A stretch of DNA of 64,000 nt from Bryobacterales bacterium. Its GTDB lineage: Bacteria; Acidobacteriota; Terriglobia; Bryobacterales; Bryobacteraceae. The notes beneath the pieces are model-generated. The model saw nothing but the letters and a program-made list of their open reading frames with translations, was not told the DNA's origin and searched no databases. The translations under genes were made by a program, and so were the position numbers. Numbering within the stretch: the stretch's first letter is position 1; each line of letters opens with the position of its first letter. The stretch spans positions 1 through 64,000 of the forward strand of contig JADLCT010000063.1 of the NCBI GenBank assembly GCA_020847045.1. Direction: 5' to 3'. This document shows, in pieces, positions 17,805 through 26,178 of the stretch.

Positions 17805-18503
17805 TCAGCCGTTCAGCCGGGCGAGTTGATCAAGGTCGAGCCGTCCGGTGTAGATGGCCATGCCGAGAGCGGCGTGGACGCGCATCGACTGCAGCGCGGC
17901 GATCTCTTCGAGCGTGGTAATGCCGCCGGCTGCAGTGATGTCCAGCGAGGTAGCGGCGCGCAGCCGCCGGAACCAGTCGAGATCGGTGCCCTGCAACATG
18001 CCCTCCTTATCCACATAGGTGCACAGAAAGCCGCCGCAGTACGGTTCGAGTTGGTTCAGCACCGCTTCCGCGGTGAGATTCGTCGATTCGCGCCAGCCCT
18101 TGACGGTGATGCGGCCTCCCTTGGAATCCAGCGCGATGAGTACTCGCTCGCGGCCGATGGCGTCACTGACGGCGCCCAGGAACGCGGTGTTGACGCCGTT
18201 CGCGTGGAAGGCGGAGGTGCCGATGATCACCTGGCGGGCGCCTTGTTCGACCAGGGCGCTGGCGCGCTCGACGGAACGCACGCCGCCGCCGACGCGGCAC
18301 GCGGCGCGTGAGGCGAGGAAGCGGACCAGTTCATCATTTGAGCCGGAGCCGATGGCGGCATCGAGGTCGATGACCTGAATCTCGGGAAACGCGCGGAAGC
18401 GCTCGAGCATGCGCTCGGGTGAATCGCCTTCCAGAGCCTTTTCGCGGCCTTGCACAAGTTGGACGACCTTGCCGTCCATGAGGTCGATGCAGGGAACAAT
18501 CAT
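17805..18503 (-). CDS. hisA: Phosphoribosylformimino-5-aminoimidazole carboxamide ribotide isomerase
   Basis: HisA catalyses the Amadori rearrangement of ProFAR to PRFAR in histidine synthesis. The (beta/alpha)8 barrel opens with MIVPCIDLMDGKVVQL, with catalytic D7, and the second aspartate lies in FLCTYVDKEGMLQGTD. GVRSVERA and AAGGITT/HAALGMAIYTGRL are the two phosphate-binding loops. I chose ATG 18503 (232 residues), one base after the hisF stop. A GTG at 18515 would give a 4-residue extension and overlap hisF, but has no ribosome site. It is the last gene of the his operon. Confidence 0.93.
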   Translation of the reverse strand: MIVPCIDLMDGKVVQLVQGREKALEGDSPERMLERFRAFPEIQVIDLDAAIGSGSNDELVRFLASRAACRVGGGVRSVERASALVEQGARQVIIGTSAFHANGVNTAFLGAVSDAIGRERVLIALDSKGGRITVKGWRESTNLTAEAVLNQLEPYCGGFLCTYVDKEGMLQGTDLDWFRRLRAATSLDITAAGGITTLEEIAALQSMRVHAALGMAIYTGRLDLDQLARLNG

Positions 18504-18504
18504 G

Positions 18505-19272
18505 TTAATAGCCACTCCGGACAGGGATGCCGTGCCCGGCCAGAAACTTCTTCATCTCGTCCACGGTGTATGTTCCGTAGTGAAAGATGGACGCGGCCAG
18601 CGCGGCATCGGCACGGCCCTCGGTGAGGACGCGCAAAAAATCCTCGGGCTTCCCCGCCCCGCCGGAGGCGATCACGGGAATCCGCGTGGCGGCGGAAACG
18701 GCGGATGTCATGGCGCAGTCGAATCCACTCTGCACGCCGTCGGTGTCCATGGAGGTAAGCAGGATTTCACCCGCGCCCAGGGATTCTCCGCGGTGGGCCC
18801 ACTCCACGGCGTCGATGCCTTCGTCCACGCGTCCGCCCTTGGTGAAGACGTTCCAGCCGGAACCATCCGGACGGCGGCGGGCGTCGATGGCCAGAACCAC
18901 GGCCTGCGCGCCGAACTCGTGGCTGAGTTCGGTGATGAGCCCGGGGCGGCGCACCGCGGCGGTGTTGACGCTTACCTTGTCGGCGCCCGCCATGAGAATC
19001 CGCCGGGCGTCCTGGATGCTCCGTATACCCCCGCCCACGGTGAGCGGGATGAAGATGCGTTGCGCCGTGCGGAAGACAACGTCGGCCATGGTGGCGCGGT
19101 CGTCGCTGGAAGCGGTGATGTCGAGGAAGACAATCTCGTCGGCGCCCTGATCGTTGTAGCGCTCGGCGAGTTCAACGGGGTCGCCGGCGTCGCGCAGGTT
19201 CACGAAGTTGACACCCTTGACGACGCGTCCGGCCGTGACGTCGAGGCAGGGGATGATGCGTTTGGCTAGCAT
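18505..19272 (-). CDS. hisF: Imidazole glycerol phosphate synthase cyclase subunit
   Basis: HisF (255 residues) uses ammonia from HisH to close the imidazole ring, yielding IGP and AICAR. Catalytic aspartates are in [17 protein letters not shown] and VVLAIDARR, and the phosphate loops GGGIRS and ASGGAG are present. It follows hisH with 6 bases between and precedes hisA with 1 base between. The length is normal for the family. Confidence 0.95.
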   Translation of the reverse strand: MLAKRIIPCLDVTAGRVVKGVNFVNLRDAGDPVELAERYNDQGADEIVFLDITASSDDRATMADVVFRTAQRIFIPLTVGGGIRSIQDARRILMAGADKVSVNTAAVRRPGLITELSHEFGAQAVVLAIDARRRPDGSGWNVFTKGGRVDEGIDAVEWAHRGESLGAGEILLTSMDTDGVQSGFDCAMTSAVSAATRIPVIASGGAGKPEDFLRVLTEGRADAALAASIFHYGTYTVDEMKKFLAGHGIPVRSGY

Positions 19273-19278
19273 GGGGGG

Positions 19279-19875
19279 TTACAGATCGACGAAGTTCTTG
19301 ACGATTTTCAGTCCCAGCGGCCCGCTCTTTTCCGGATGGAACTGGACGCCGTGGAGATTGCCGCGTTCGAGAACGGCCGTATAAGGAATCGAGTATGTGC
19401 AGGTGGCGGCGGTGGCGGCGTTGACCGGGGCGTAGTAGCTGTGCGCGAAGTACACATAGGGCTGCTCGCCGACGTTGGCGAGCAGGCGCGAGCCGGGCCG
19501 CGGAGAGAGGTCGTTCCAGCCCATGTGGGGCACTCGCATGCCGCCGGTGAAGCGCGCGACCCGTTCCGGGAAGATGCCCAGGCCGGGCATGCCTGGCTCC
19601 TCTTCGCTGGCTGAGAAGAGGGCCTGGAGGCCCAGGCAGATTCCGAGAAAAGGAACGCCTTTTTCGATCTGTTCGAGCAGGGCCGCGCGGACGCGCATGG
19701 CGTCCAAGGCGCGGATCATCTGGCCGAAGTGGCCGACGCCTGGCAGGATGATCTTCTCGGCGGCGAGCAGGCCACTGGCGTCATCGACAAGCGTGTAGGG
19801 GGCGCCGATCTTGGCCAGAGTGTTTTGGACCGAGCGGAGATTGCCGGCGCCGTAGTCGAAGATGGTGATGTTCAT
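19279..19875 (-). CDS. hisH: Imidazole glycerol phosphate synthase glutaminase subunit
   Basis: HisH (198 residues) is the class I glutamine amidotransferase partner of HisF. The nucleophile C80 lies in [11 protein letters not shown], and the His-Glu pair is in [10 protein letters not shown]. The oxyanion-region motif LPGVGHFGQ is present. The start at ATG 19875 overlaps the hisB stop by 4 bases; the longer upstream frame is only hisB in another frame. A tight operon arrangement indicates coupled expression with hisF. Confidence 0.95.
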   Translation of the reverse strand: MNITIFDYGAGNLRSVQNTLAKIGAPYTLVDDASGLLAAEKIILPGVGHFGQMIRALDAMRVRAALLEQIEKGVPFLGICLGLQALFSASEEEPGMPGLGIFPERVARFTGGMRVPHMGWNDLSPRPGSRLLANVGEQPYVYFAHSYYAPVNAATAATCTYSIPYTAVLERGNLHGVQFHPEKSGPLGLKIVKNFVDL

Positions 19876-20459
19876 AGGAGGCCCTTGGTGGAGGGCAACT
19901 GATCCTTCAGGCGCGCGTCCTTGGAGCAGGCGTAGCGGAGAGCGCGCGCGAAACACTTGAAGATGGCCTCGATTTTGTGGTGATTCGAGCGCCCGTACAG
20001 AACCTTGGCGTGCAGGTTGGCGGCCGCGGCGCTGATGAAGCCGTGGAAGAAGTCCTCGACCAGCTCGGTCTGGAGGTCACCCACGAGCCGGGTTTTGACC
20101 AGATCCTTGTATACGAGCGCCGGGCGGCCTGAGAGATCGAGGGCGACGGCGGCCAGGGTTTCGTCCATGGTCATGACGAAGTAGCCGGCGCGGTTAATGC
20201 CCTTCTTGTCGCCGATGGCCTTCTTGAACAGTTCGCCCAAGACGATGCCGGTGTCCTCGACAGTGTGATGCTGATCGACGTCGAGATCGCCCGTGGCCTT
20301 CAGTGTGAGGTCGAAGCCGCCGTGCTTGGTGAAGAGTTCCAGCATGTGGTCAAAAAACCGGATGCCGGTGGAAATCTGGTAGCGGCCCTTGCCTTCGATG
20401 ACAAGCTTGGCTTCGATTTGCGTTTCCTTGGTGATGCGCGTGACGGTGGCGGTTCTCAT
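19872..20459 (-). CDS. hisB: Imidazoleglycerol-phosphate dehydratase (monofunctional)
   Basis: HisB (195 residues) dehydrates IGP to imidazole acetol phosphate, using two Mn ions. The His-rich metal sites are [25 protein letters not shown] and [19 protein letters not shown]. It lacks the N-terminal phosphatase half found in enterobacterial bifunctional HisB. The phosphatase step must therefore come from elsewhere, plausibly the HAD protein immediately upstream, which it overlaps by 4 bases. Confidence 0.95.
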   Translation of the reverse strand: MRTATVTRITKETQIEAKLVIEGKGRYQISTGIRFFDHMLELFTKHGGFDLTLKATGDLDVDQHHTVEDTGIVLGELFKKAIGDKKGINRAGYFVMTMDETLAAVALDLSGRPALVYKDLVKTRLVGDLQTELVEDFFHGFISAAAANLHAKVLYGRSNHHKIEAIFKCFARALRYACSKDARLKDQLPSTKGLL

Positions 20460-21145
20460 GGATTCAGAAATGCGGGCAGTTCGTTGATATCGTTCAGAAT
20501 GGCCATGGCGTTTTCGGCTTCCAGCAGCGCGACGAGCGTTCCGCGTTGGGGGACGCCCGGCGCGGCGATGCCGATGAAGGGAACGCCCGCGGCGCGGGCC
20601 GAACGGGCGTCATCGACCGTATCGCCGATGTACCAGTATTCGGAACCGGGCGTCATCGCGGCAATCGTTTCGAGCCCCTCCGGATGCGGCTTGCCGTGAG
20701 CCACCTCGCCAGCTCCGATCAAGGGATCGAAGCGCAGTTGCGGAGCGAAGCGGCGAAGCGTCATCTGTGCCTCTTCACGCAGACGTCCGGTGAACAGGGC
20801 GAAGCGGAACCGCCGGTTGAGAGCTTCGAGCAGACCTGGTTTGGCGATCCAGACTTCGCGGCTCATCAGGCCGTCCGGGACGCCGTTGGTGACGTTGCCG
20901 AAAAAGAGGGAATCAAAGTGGGCGCGCACCGTGTCGAATTCGACCTCCACACCGAGGTCGCGGGCAATCTTTTGCGAGAGCGCCCAATCATTGTTCCATC
21001 CGCCCGCGTTCTTATACTCCTGTACGAGCTCGCGGGTGATTGACTTTCCCGTGAAGTGGCCCACGGTTTGAACGATCGTTTCGCGGTAGCTGTCGCCCAC
21101 CTCGACAAGCACGCCATCCATGTCGAAAACTAGATATTCGGTCAC
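20456..21145 (-). CDS. HAD-family phosphatase in his operon, candidate histidinol-phosphatase
   Basis: It has 229 residues from GTG 21145, overlapping the hisC stop (GTGA), with GGAG of the hisC end as ribosome site. HAD motif I is [18 protein letters not shown] (nucleophile and acid D), motif II LFTGR, motif III GKPHPEG and motif [20 protein letters not shown] long helical cap follows motif I. It resembles the subfamily IA proteins (TIGR01548) that sit next to or fused with hisC/hisB in other bacteria. Since hisB here has no phosphatase domain and no PHP- or HisN-type gene is in the operon, I infer it hydrolyses histidinol phosphate. That assignment rests on context. Confidence 0.85.
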   Translation of the reverse strand: MTEYLVFDMDGVLVEVGDSYRETIVQTVGHFTGKSITRELVQEYKNAGGWNNDWALSQKIARDLGVEVEFDTVRAHFDSLFFGNVTNGVPDGLMSREVWIAKPGLLEALNRRFRFALFTGRLREEAQMTLRRFAPQLRFDPLIGAGEVAHGKPHPEGLETIAAMTPGSEYWYIGDTVDDARSARAAGVPFIGIAAPGVPQRGTLVALLEAENAMAILNDINELPAFLNP

Positions 21146-22209
21146 CACAGGCGCTCCAGTTCCGAAAAGAACCGCGCCACCTGTTCGCGCGTGCCAATGG
21201 TGACACGAACGCAACCGGGAATCTCATAACTGCGGTCGCGAACCAGAACGCCGCGCTCACGCAGCGCGTCGCGAAGCGCGACAGAACGCTCGCCGGCGCG
21301 AAACAGGACGAAATTGCCGCGGCTGCGGTAGTAAGGAATACCGAGGCGGTCGAATCCGGCGTAGGCATCTTCGCGCGCGGCCACCACCCCGGCGACGTAG
21401 GACTGGATATAGGCGGTGTCGGCGACGGCGGCGCGCGCGGCCAGCGCGGCGAGGGCGTTCACGCTATAGGGGGATTGGGCCTTGTGCATCCAAGCGATAT
21501 TGGCCGCCTGCGAAAAGAGGCACCCCAGGCGCATGGCCGCCATGCCGTAGACCTTGGAGAAGGTCCGGCTGACGAAGAGATTGGGATAACGGCCGATGAG
21601 TCCGAGCGCGGTGACGCCGCAGAACTCGAAATAGGCTTCATCGATGAGCACGGCGGCGTGTGGGGCGTGCGCGAGGATGCGTTCGATCTCCGGCAGGTCG
21701 ATGCCAGAGCCTGTGGGGTTGTTGGGATTGGAGATGAGCACGGCCCTGGTGGCGGGCGTGATGGCGGCGAGCAGCTCTTCGAGTGGAAAGGCGAGCGTGC
21801 CCTCGCGATAGGAGACCTCGGTCACGCGCGCGCCGGCCAGTTCCGCATAAAAGCGATACATGGCGTAGCTGGGGTGGAGCGAGATGACCTCGTCGTGATC
21901 ATCGGCGTAAGTGTTCAGGAGCACCTGAATGGCCTCGTCGGTGCCGTTGGAGAGAAGGAACTGGTCCGGGGCGGCGCGGAAGTAGGCGGCCAGCGCGGCC
22001 TTGGTTTCGGCGTATTCGGGATAGACGCTCAGGCTGGCCTCGGTGAGGGTCTCGCGGAGAAACTCGAGGACGCGCGGCGAACAGCCGACGGTGTTCTCAT
22101 TGAAATCGAGCCGGAGCTTTCCGTGACGGCCTCCGGTGGGCGGCGAATAGGGCGCCATGCGGGCGACGGCCGGGCGCGGGGACAAGGAAGGTAGCGCTCC
22201 GTCAGCCAT
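21142..22209 (-). CDS. hisC: Histidinol-phosphate aminotransferase
   Basis: HisC (355 residues) is a fold-type I PLP aminotransferase converting imidazole acetol phosphate to histidinol phosphate. The Schiff-base lysine is in SRTFSKVYGMAAMRLG, preceded by IDEAYFEF and followed by the substrate-phosphate-binding RSRGNFVLF and a C-terminal arginine region. LDFNENTVGCSPRVLE is the typical N-terminal arm. It overlaps hisD (8 bases) and the HAD gene (4 bases). Confidence 0.93.
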   Translation of the reverse strand: MADGALPSLSPRPAVARMAPYSPPTGGRHGKLRLDFNENTVGCSPRVLEFLRETLTEASLSVYPEYAETKAALAAYFRAAPDQFLLSNGTDEAIQVLLNTYADDHDEVISLHPSYAMYRFYAELAGARVTEVSYREGTLAFPLEELLAAITPATRAVLISNPNNPTGSGIDLPEIERILAHAPHAAVLIDEAYFEFCGVTALGLIGRYPNLFVSRTFSKVYGMAAMRLGCLFSQAANIAWMHKAQSPYSVNALAALAARAAVADTAYIQSYVAGVVAAREDAYAGFDRLGIPYYRSRGNFVLFRAGERSVALRDALRERGVLVRDRSYEIPGCVRVTIGTREQVARFFSELERLW

Positions 22210-23458
22210 TGGTGCGCACCTCCACGGAGCGGGCGTGGGCTTCGAGGCCTTCGGCGCGGGCCAGCGTGGTTACGCTTGGAGCAAGGCGTTTCAGAGCGGG
22301 AAGATTCAACTCCTGCGTGCTGATCACCTTGACATAGTCGGCCGTGGAGAGGCCGCCGCGAAGCCGGGCGGCGCCGCTGGTGGGCAGCACGTGATTGGGC
22401 CCGCTGGCATAGTCGCCGGCGGCTTCGGTGGAGAACGGACCAATAAAGACGCTGCCCGCGTGGCGGATGGCGGGAAGCAGCGAGCGGTCGGGAATGGAGA
22501 GGTGCTCGGGGGCGAAGCGGTTGGAGATTTCCGCGGCTTCGGCCAGCGAGGAGACCAGGATGACCGCGCTGTTGCGTTCGATGGCTTTGCGTGCGACAGC
22601 GGCAGTGGGAAGAACGGCCAACTGCCGTTCGACCTCCTTCACGACGGCGGCGGCGAGTTGTTTGGAACGTGTCAGCAGGATGGCGCTCGCGTCGGTATCG
22701 TGTTCGGCCTGCGCGAGCATGTCGGCGGCGAGCCAGCGGGGATTGGCCGCGGAGGCCTTTTCGGGAGCGATGATCAGAATCTCGGTGGGACCGGCGACAA
22801 AGTCGATGCCGGTCTCGCCGGCCAGCAGTTTCTTCGCGGCGGCGACGTAGATGCTGCCGGGGCCGACAATGCGGTCGGCCCGCGGGACGGTCTTGGTGCC
22901 GTAGGCGAACGCGGCGATGGCGTGTGCGCCGCCCATGCGAAAGAAGCGGTTCACCTTGAGAAAGCCTGCCGTGCCGAGAACGGCTCCGGCGGGCTTGGGC
23001 GAGCAGGCACAGATGGTTTCCACGCCGGCCACTTGCGCCGGAATCACCGTCATCATCAACGTGGATGGAAGCGGGTAGCGTCCGCCGGGGATGTAGGCGG
23101 CCACCGTGTCGAGCGGACGGATGAGTTGGCCAGTCTTGAGCCCCGGGGCGAGCGTGGCCTGTTTGGCGGTGGGAAGCTGAAGCTTCGCGTAGGCGCGAAT
23201 GTTGGCCGAGGCGCGTTTCAGCGCCAAACGCAGGGAAGGATCGAGCGCCTTGTACGCAGCCTCCAAAGCGGCGGCCGGCAGGGCAACGGTGGGCGCGTCG
23301 AGCCCGTCGAACGTGCGGGCATACTCCGTAAGGGCCTTGTCGCCGCGCGTGCGGACCGCTTCGAGAATAGGACGGACCAGCGTTTCGGCCTCGGTCATGC
23401 GCGAGGCCCGGCGGGCGAGAAGACGGGGAACGGCGGAGGTGTCGAGAATGCGGAGCAT
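22202..23458 (-). CDS. hisD: Histidinol dehydrogenase
   Basis: HisD (418 residues) performs two successive NAD-dependent oxidations of histidinol to histidine with a Zn site. Diagnostic segments are AAYIPGGRYPLPSTLMM, GPTEILIIA, AQAEHDTDASAILL and RFAPEHLSI, the last with the catalytic Glu-His. The C-terminus has GPNHVLPTSGAARLRGGLS. It is transcribed after hisG with only a 2-base gap. The length is typical for the family. Confidence 0.95.
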   Translation of the reverse strand: MLRILDTSAVPRLLARRASRMTEAETLVRPILEAVRTRGDKALTEYARTFDGLDAPTVALPAAALEAAYKALDPSLRLALKRASANIRAYAKLQLPTAKQATLAPGLKTGQLIRPLDTVAAYIPGGRYPLPSTLMMTVIPAQVAGVETICACSPKPAGAVLGTAGFLKVNRFFRMGGAHAIAAFAYGTKTVPRADRIVGPGSIYVAAAKKLLAGETGIDFVAGPTEILIIAPEKASAANPRWLAADMLAQAEHDTDASAILLTRSKQLAAAVVKEVERQLAVLPTAAVARKAIERNSAVILVSSLAEAAEISNRFAPEHLSIPDRSLLPAIRHAGSVFIGPFSTEAAGDYASGPNHVLPTSGAARLRGGLSTADYVKVISTQELNLPALKRLAPSVTTLARAEGLEAHARSVEVRTNG

Positions 23459-23460
23459 GG

Positions 23461-24336
23461 CTACATGACGACCTTGTTCAGCGGATATTCAACGATGCCC
23501 TGAGCGCCGGCTTCCTTGAGACGGGGAATAATCGTGCGGACCGTGACCTCTTCCAGGATGGTGTTCACGGCCACCCATTCGCCATCGGACAGGTTAGAGA
23601 TGGTGGGGTTCTTCAGCGCCGGCAGAACGGCCAGCACCTTCGCCAGGTCGGCCGCCTTGACGTTGAGCATCAAACCAACCTTGCCCAGCGCGCCCATGGC
23701 GCCCTCCAGCAGCAGCCGGATATCCTCCAGCTTGCGGCGTTTCCACGCATCGGCCCAGGAGGACTGGTTGGCGATCAACTGCGTGTTGGACTCGAAGAGG
23801 GTTTCGATGATCCGGAGCTTGTTGGCGCGCAGCGAGGAGCCGGTTTCGGTGACCTCGACAATCGCGTCGGCCAGAACCGGTGGCTTCACTTCAGTTGCGC
23901 CCCAGGAGAATTCGACCTTGGCCTGCACGCCGTTCCGTTCGAGATAACGCCGCGTGGCGCCCACCAGTTCGGTGGCGATGATCTTACCCTCCAGATCCTT
24001 GACGGAGTGAAACGGCGAGTTTTCGGGAACGGCAAGCACCCAACGCACCTTGCCGAAGGATTGTTTGGAGTAGACGAGATTGCACACAACCTGAACGTCG
24101 GCGTCATTTTCGGCAACCCAGTCCAACCCGGTCAGTCCGGCGTCGAGGATGCCGTCCTCGACATAGCGGGCCATCTCCTGCGCGCGGATGAGCATGCACT
24201 CGATCTCGGGATCGTCGATGGAAGGGAAGTAGGAGCGCGAACTGGTGGAGATGGTGAAACCGGCGCGGCGGAAGAGGTCGACGGTGGCCGGTTCCAGGGA
24301 TCCCTTGGGGATGCCGAGTTTCAGTTTGCCGCTCAT
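23461..24336 (-). CDS. hisG: ATP phosphoribosyltransferase (long form)
   Basis: HisG (291 residues) starts the pathway by joining ATP and PRPP. The catalytic domains carry [21 protein letters not shown] and the PRPP loop region [22 protein letters not shown]. The last ~75 residues ([29 protein letters not shown]...) are the regulatory HisG_C domain that binds histidine for feedback inhibition. It is therefore the homohexameric long type and no hisZ is expected. It overlaps hisI by 4 bases. Confidence 0.94.
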   Translation of the reverse strand: MSGKLKLGIPKGSLEPATVDLFRRAGFTISTSSRSYFPSIDDPEIECMLIRAQEMARYVEDGILDAGLTGLDWVAENDADVQVVCNLVYSKQSFGKVRWVLAVPENSPFHSVKDLEGKIIATELVGATRRYLERNGVQAKVEFSWGATEVKPPVLADAIVEVTETGSSLRANKLRIIETLFESNTQLIANQSSWADAWKRRKLEDIRLLLEGAMGALGKVGLMLNVKAADLAKVLAVLPALKNPTISNLSDGEWVAVNTILEEVTVRTIIPRLKEAGAQGIVEYPLNKVVM

Positions 24337-24713
24337 GCCTTGCCTCCGTAGACTGCGTTGGGGTCGTAGGCGCGAACGTCAACAGTTTGCCAGGCATCGC
24401 CGTCGAGCGCGCGGAAGAAGCAGCTCTCGTAGCCCTCATGGCAGACGCCGGGGCCTTGCGCCGCAACGGAAATCAGAACGGCGTCGCGGTCGCAGTCGGT
24501 GCGGATCGCTTTGACGGCGAGGCGGTGGCCGGAGGATTCCCCCTTGAGCCAGAGCTTGCGGCGGGTGCGGCTGTAGAACGTGACGAAACCGGTTTCGCGG
24601 GTGAGGCGCCACGCCTCGCCGTTCATGAAGCCGACCATGAGGACACGGCCGGTGGCGTGGTCCTGAATGACGGCCGTGACGAGGCCGTCCAATTTTGAAA
24701 AATCGAGATCCAT
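24333..24713 (-). CDS. hisI: Phosphoribosyl-AMP cyclohydrolase
   Basis: HisI (126 residues) opens the adenine ring of PR-AMP. Zn ligands are the Cys of TDCDRDAVL and the C...C of [10 protein letters not shown], and the TDCDRD aspartates bind Mg. It has only the cyclohydrolase domain. The HisE pyrophosphohydrolase domain often fused to it is absent, and no separate hisE is in the window. It is the first gene of the operon; AAGGA at 24718-24722 is its ribosome site. The 5' leader contains a His-rich peptide and an attenuator hairpin. Confidence 0.95.
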   Translation of the reverse strand: MDLDFSKLDGLVTAVIQDHATGRVLMVGFMNGEAWRLTRETGFVTFYSRTRRKLWLKGESSGHRLAVKAIRTDCDRDAVLISVAAQGPGVCHEGYESCFFRALDGDAWQTVDVRAYDPNAVYGGKA

Positions 24714-24764
24714 ACGTTCCTTCTGTTGGTGAGGCCGCCGCTCGTGCGGACCGGCGGGCGCTAG

Positions 24765-24800
24765 CCGGAAAACGAAAAGCCCGCCGGGGAGCGGCGGGCT
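24765..24800 (-). terminator. his operon attenuator: intrinsic terminator in the hisI leader
   Basis: On the minus strand AGCCCGCCG (24800-24792) and CGGCGGGCT (24786-24778) form a perfect 9-base-pair stem with a 5-base loop CTCCC. It is followed by TTTCGTTTT. It lies between the histidine-rich leader peptide and hisI, so it can only act as an attenuator. A competing partner for its 5' arm, CGACGGGC, starts immediately after the leader stop codon. Confidence 0.85.
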
Positions 24801-24836
24801 CGTCTGCGCAACTGAAAATCGGTATCGGCTTGCAGT

Positions 24837-24845
24837 GGCCCGTCG
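24837..24845 (-). promoter_or_regulatory. Candidate antiterminator segment of the his attenuator
   Basis: The minus-strand sequence CGACGGGCC begins at the base after the leader stop codon. It can pair over 8 positions, with one A-C mismatch, with GCCCGCCG of the terminator 5' arm (24799-24792). A ribosome at the leader stop codon would cover it and let the terminator form. A ribosome stalled at the histidine codons would leave it free. This logic is inferred from base pairing only. Confidence 0.55.
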
Positions 24846-24893
24846 CTACACACCATGGACGTGATGATGGTGGAGATGGGCATGCAGTGGCAT
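24846..24893 (-). CDS. hisL: his operon leader peptide, 15 residues with 7 histidines
   Basis: The minus strand encodes MPLHAHLHHHHVHGV followed by TAG. Seven of 15 residues are His, including four in a row, as in the enterobacterial his leader MTRVQFKHHHHHHHPD. Stop codon, antiterminator and terminator follow in the order expected for ribosome-mediated attenuation, and hisI starts 133 bases after the leader stop. The start codon lies 8 bases after a -10-like TATACT, so the peptide may be translated from a leaderless mRNA; no Shine-Dalgarno is visible. A 13-base near-direct repeat (GGCATGCAGTGGC at 24879-24891 on the plus strand, GGCTTGCAGTGGC at 24827-24839) brackets it. Confidence 0.85.
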   Translation of the reverse strand: MPLHAHLHHHHVHGV

Positions 24894-24901
24894 GAAATTG
24901 A

Positions 24902-24907
24902 AGTATA
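24902..24907 (-). promoter_or_regulatory. Extended -10 promoter element of the his operon
   Basis: The minus strand reads TTTGCTATACT, an extended -10 (TGC-TATACT) with no convincing -35 hexamer 17-18 bases upstream. Start of transcription would fall at about 24894-24895, right at the leader ATG (24893). Confidence 0.55.
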
Positions 24908-25002
24908 GCAAAGGAAGGAGGCGCGGGGAGCGTGCTATCCGTTTCAAGGCCGATGGTGCGGTGCTTGCGAACGATCCTGAGGCAACACTACCCGCGCACT
25001 GG

Positions 25003-26178
25003 TTACAGCGCCTGCTCCAGATCCCCGATGATATCCTCCGGCGCTTCGATGCCGATGGAGAGGCGGATGAGGCCGTCGCCGATGCCGAGGCGGTGGCGCT
25101 GTTTGGGGGCCAGGTCGCGGTGCGAGCTCATGGCCGGATACAGGGCGAGGGTGTGGACGTCGCCGAGGGTGGTGGCGCGGACGATGAGCTTGAGGCGGTC
25201 CATAAAGGCGAACACCGAGTCGCGGGTGGCGTCCTTGAGGTCGAAGCTGACCATGGCGCCGTGGGGTTTGCCGGCCAGCAGACGGGTGATGGTCGCGGCA
25301 TCGTCATGCTTTGGATCGGCCGGGTAATAAACACGCTCGACCGCCGGGTGCGAGGCGAGCCACTGGGCCACCTTGCAGGCGTTGGCGCACTGGCGCTCCA
25401 TGCGAAGCGGGAAGGTCTTCACGCCCCGCATGGAAAGGTAGGCCTCAAAAGGTCCAAGCCCGGGACCGGAGGTTTTGCCGATGGCGCGGAGCACGGGCAA
25501 ATGCTCTTCATTGGAAACAACGATGCCACCCAGAACGTCGCCATGCCCGGCGAGGAACTTGGTCAGGCTATGCACCACAAGACCGGCGCCAAGCGCCAGC
25601 GGCTGCATCAGCAAGGGCGTGGCGAAGGTGGAATCGACAATCAGCACGGCGCCGGACTCACGCGCCATTGCGGCGATGCGGTCAATGGGCCCCACGCGCA
25701 GCAGGGGATTGGAAAGCGATTCCATCAGCACGCAGCCGGGCTTGTGTTCGGCCAGCGCCGCGGCGACGGCCTCCTCATCGCAGATGTCCACATAATTGAT
25801 GTCGACGCCCATGGGCTCCAGCAGGCTGTTCAACAGACGCATGGTAGCGCCGTAGATGGCGCTGGCGGCCAGCACGGAGCGGCGCCGGTCGGTGAGGGCA
25901 ACCTGCAGAGCCACCTGCAAGGCCGACATCCCGGACGAGGTTGCCAGCGCGCCCGCGCCGTCTTCGAGAGCATTCACCTGCTCTTCCAGAGCGTGCGTGG
26001 TGGGCGTGTCGTAGCGCGAGTAACAGTATCCATCCAACTCGCCGCCGAATACCTTATCGAGATCGGCCATCTCGTCATAGGAGAAACTCGAGGCCGTGAA
26101 AATCGGCACGGTGGAGGGAACGGCTGTGGGCAGTTTCTTGCGGTCTCCCACGTGTACGGCTTTGGTGTGGATGTTCAT
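25003..26178 (-). CDS. PLP-dependent trans-sulfuration enzyme (cystathionine gamma-synthase/lyase or methionine gamma-lyase family)
   Basis: The 391-residue Cys/Met-metabolism enzyme has the phosphate-binding YSRYDTPTTHALEEQVNALE, GALATSSGMSALQVAL, and the Schiff-base lysine in HSLTKFLAGHGDVLGG. The C-terminus (LIRLSIGIEAPEDIIGDLEQAL) is typical. Family members differ mainly in substrate: CGS, cystathionine beta- or gamma-lyase, or methionine gamma-lyase. I cannot choose between them from sequence alone. Its ATG overlaps the cysS stop by 4 bases, so it is expressed with cysteinyl-tRNA synthetase, which points to cysteine or methionine supply. Confidence 0.88.
   Translation of the reverse strand: MNIHTKAVHVGDRKKLPTAVPSTVPIFTASSFSYDEMADLDKVFGGELDGYCYSRYDTPTTHALEEQVNALEDGAGALATSSGMSALQVALQVALTDRRRSVLAASAIYGATMRLLNSLLEPMGVDINYVDICDEEAVAAALAEHKPGCVLMESLSNPLLRVGPIDRIAAMARESGAVLIVDSTFATPLLMQPLALGAGLVVHSLTKFLAGHGDVLGGIVVSNEEHLPVLRAIGKTSGPGLGPFEAYLSMRGVKTFPLRMERQCANACKVAQWLASHPAVERVYYPADPKHDDAATITRLLAGKPHGAMVSFDLKDATRDSVFAFMDRLKLIVRATTLGDVHTLALYPAMSSHRDLAPKQRHRLGIGDGLIRLSIGIEAPEDIIGDLEQAL

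Noticed and set aside
22157-23503. 448-residue plus-strand ORF opposite hisD/hisC
   Set aside because: It is Gly/Arg-rich shadow sequence antisense to well-supported hisD; there is no motif, no ribosome site and no signal.
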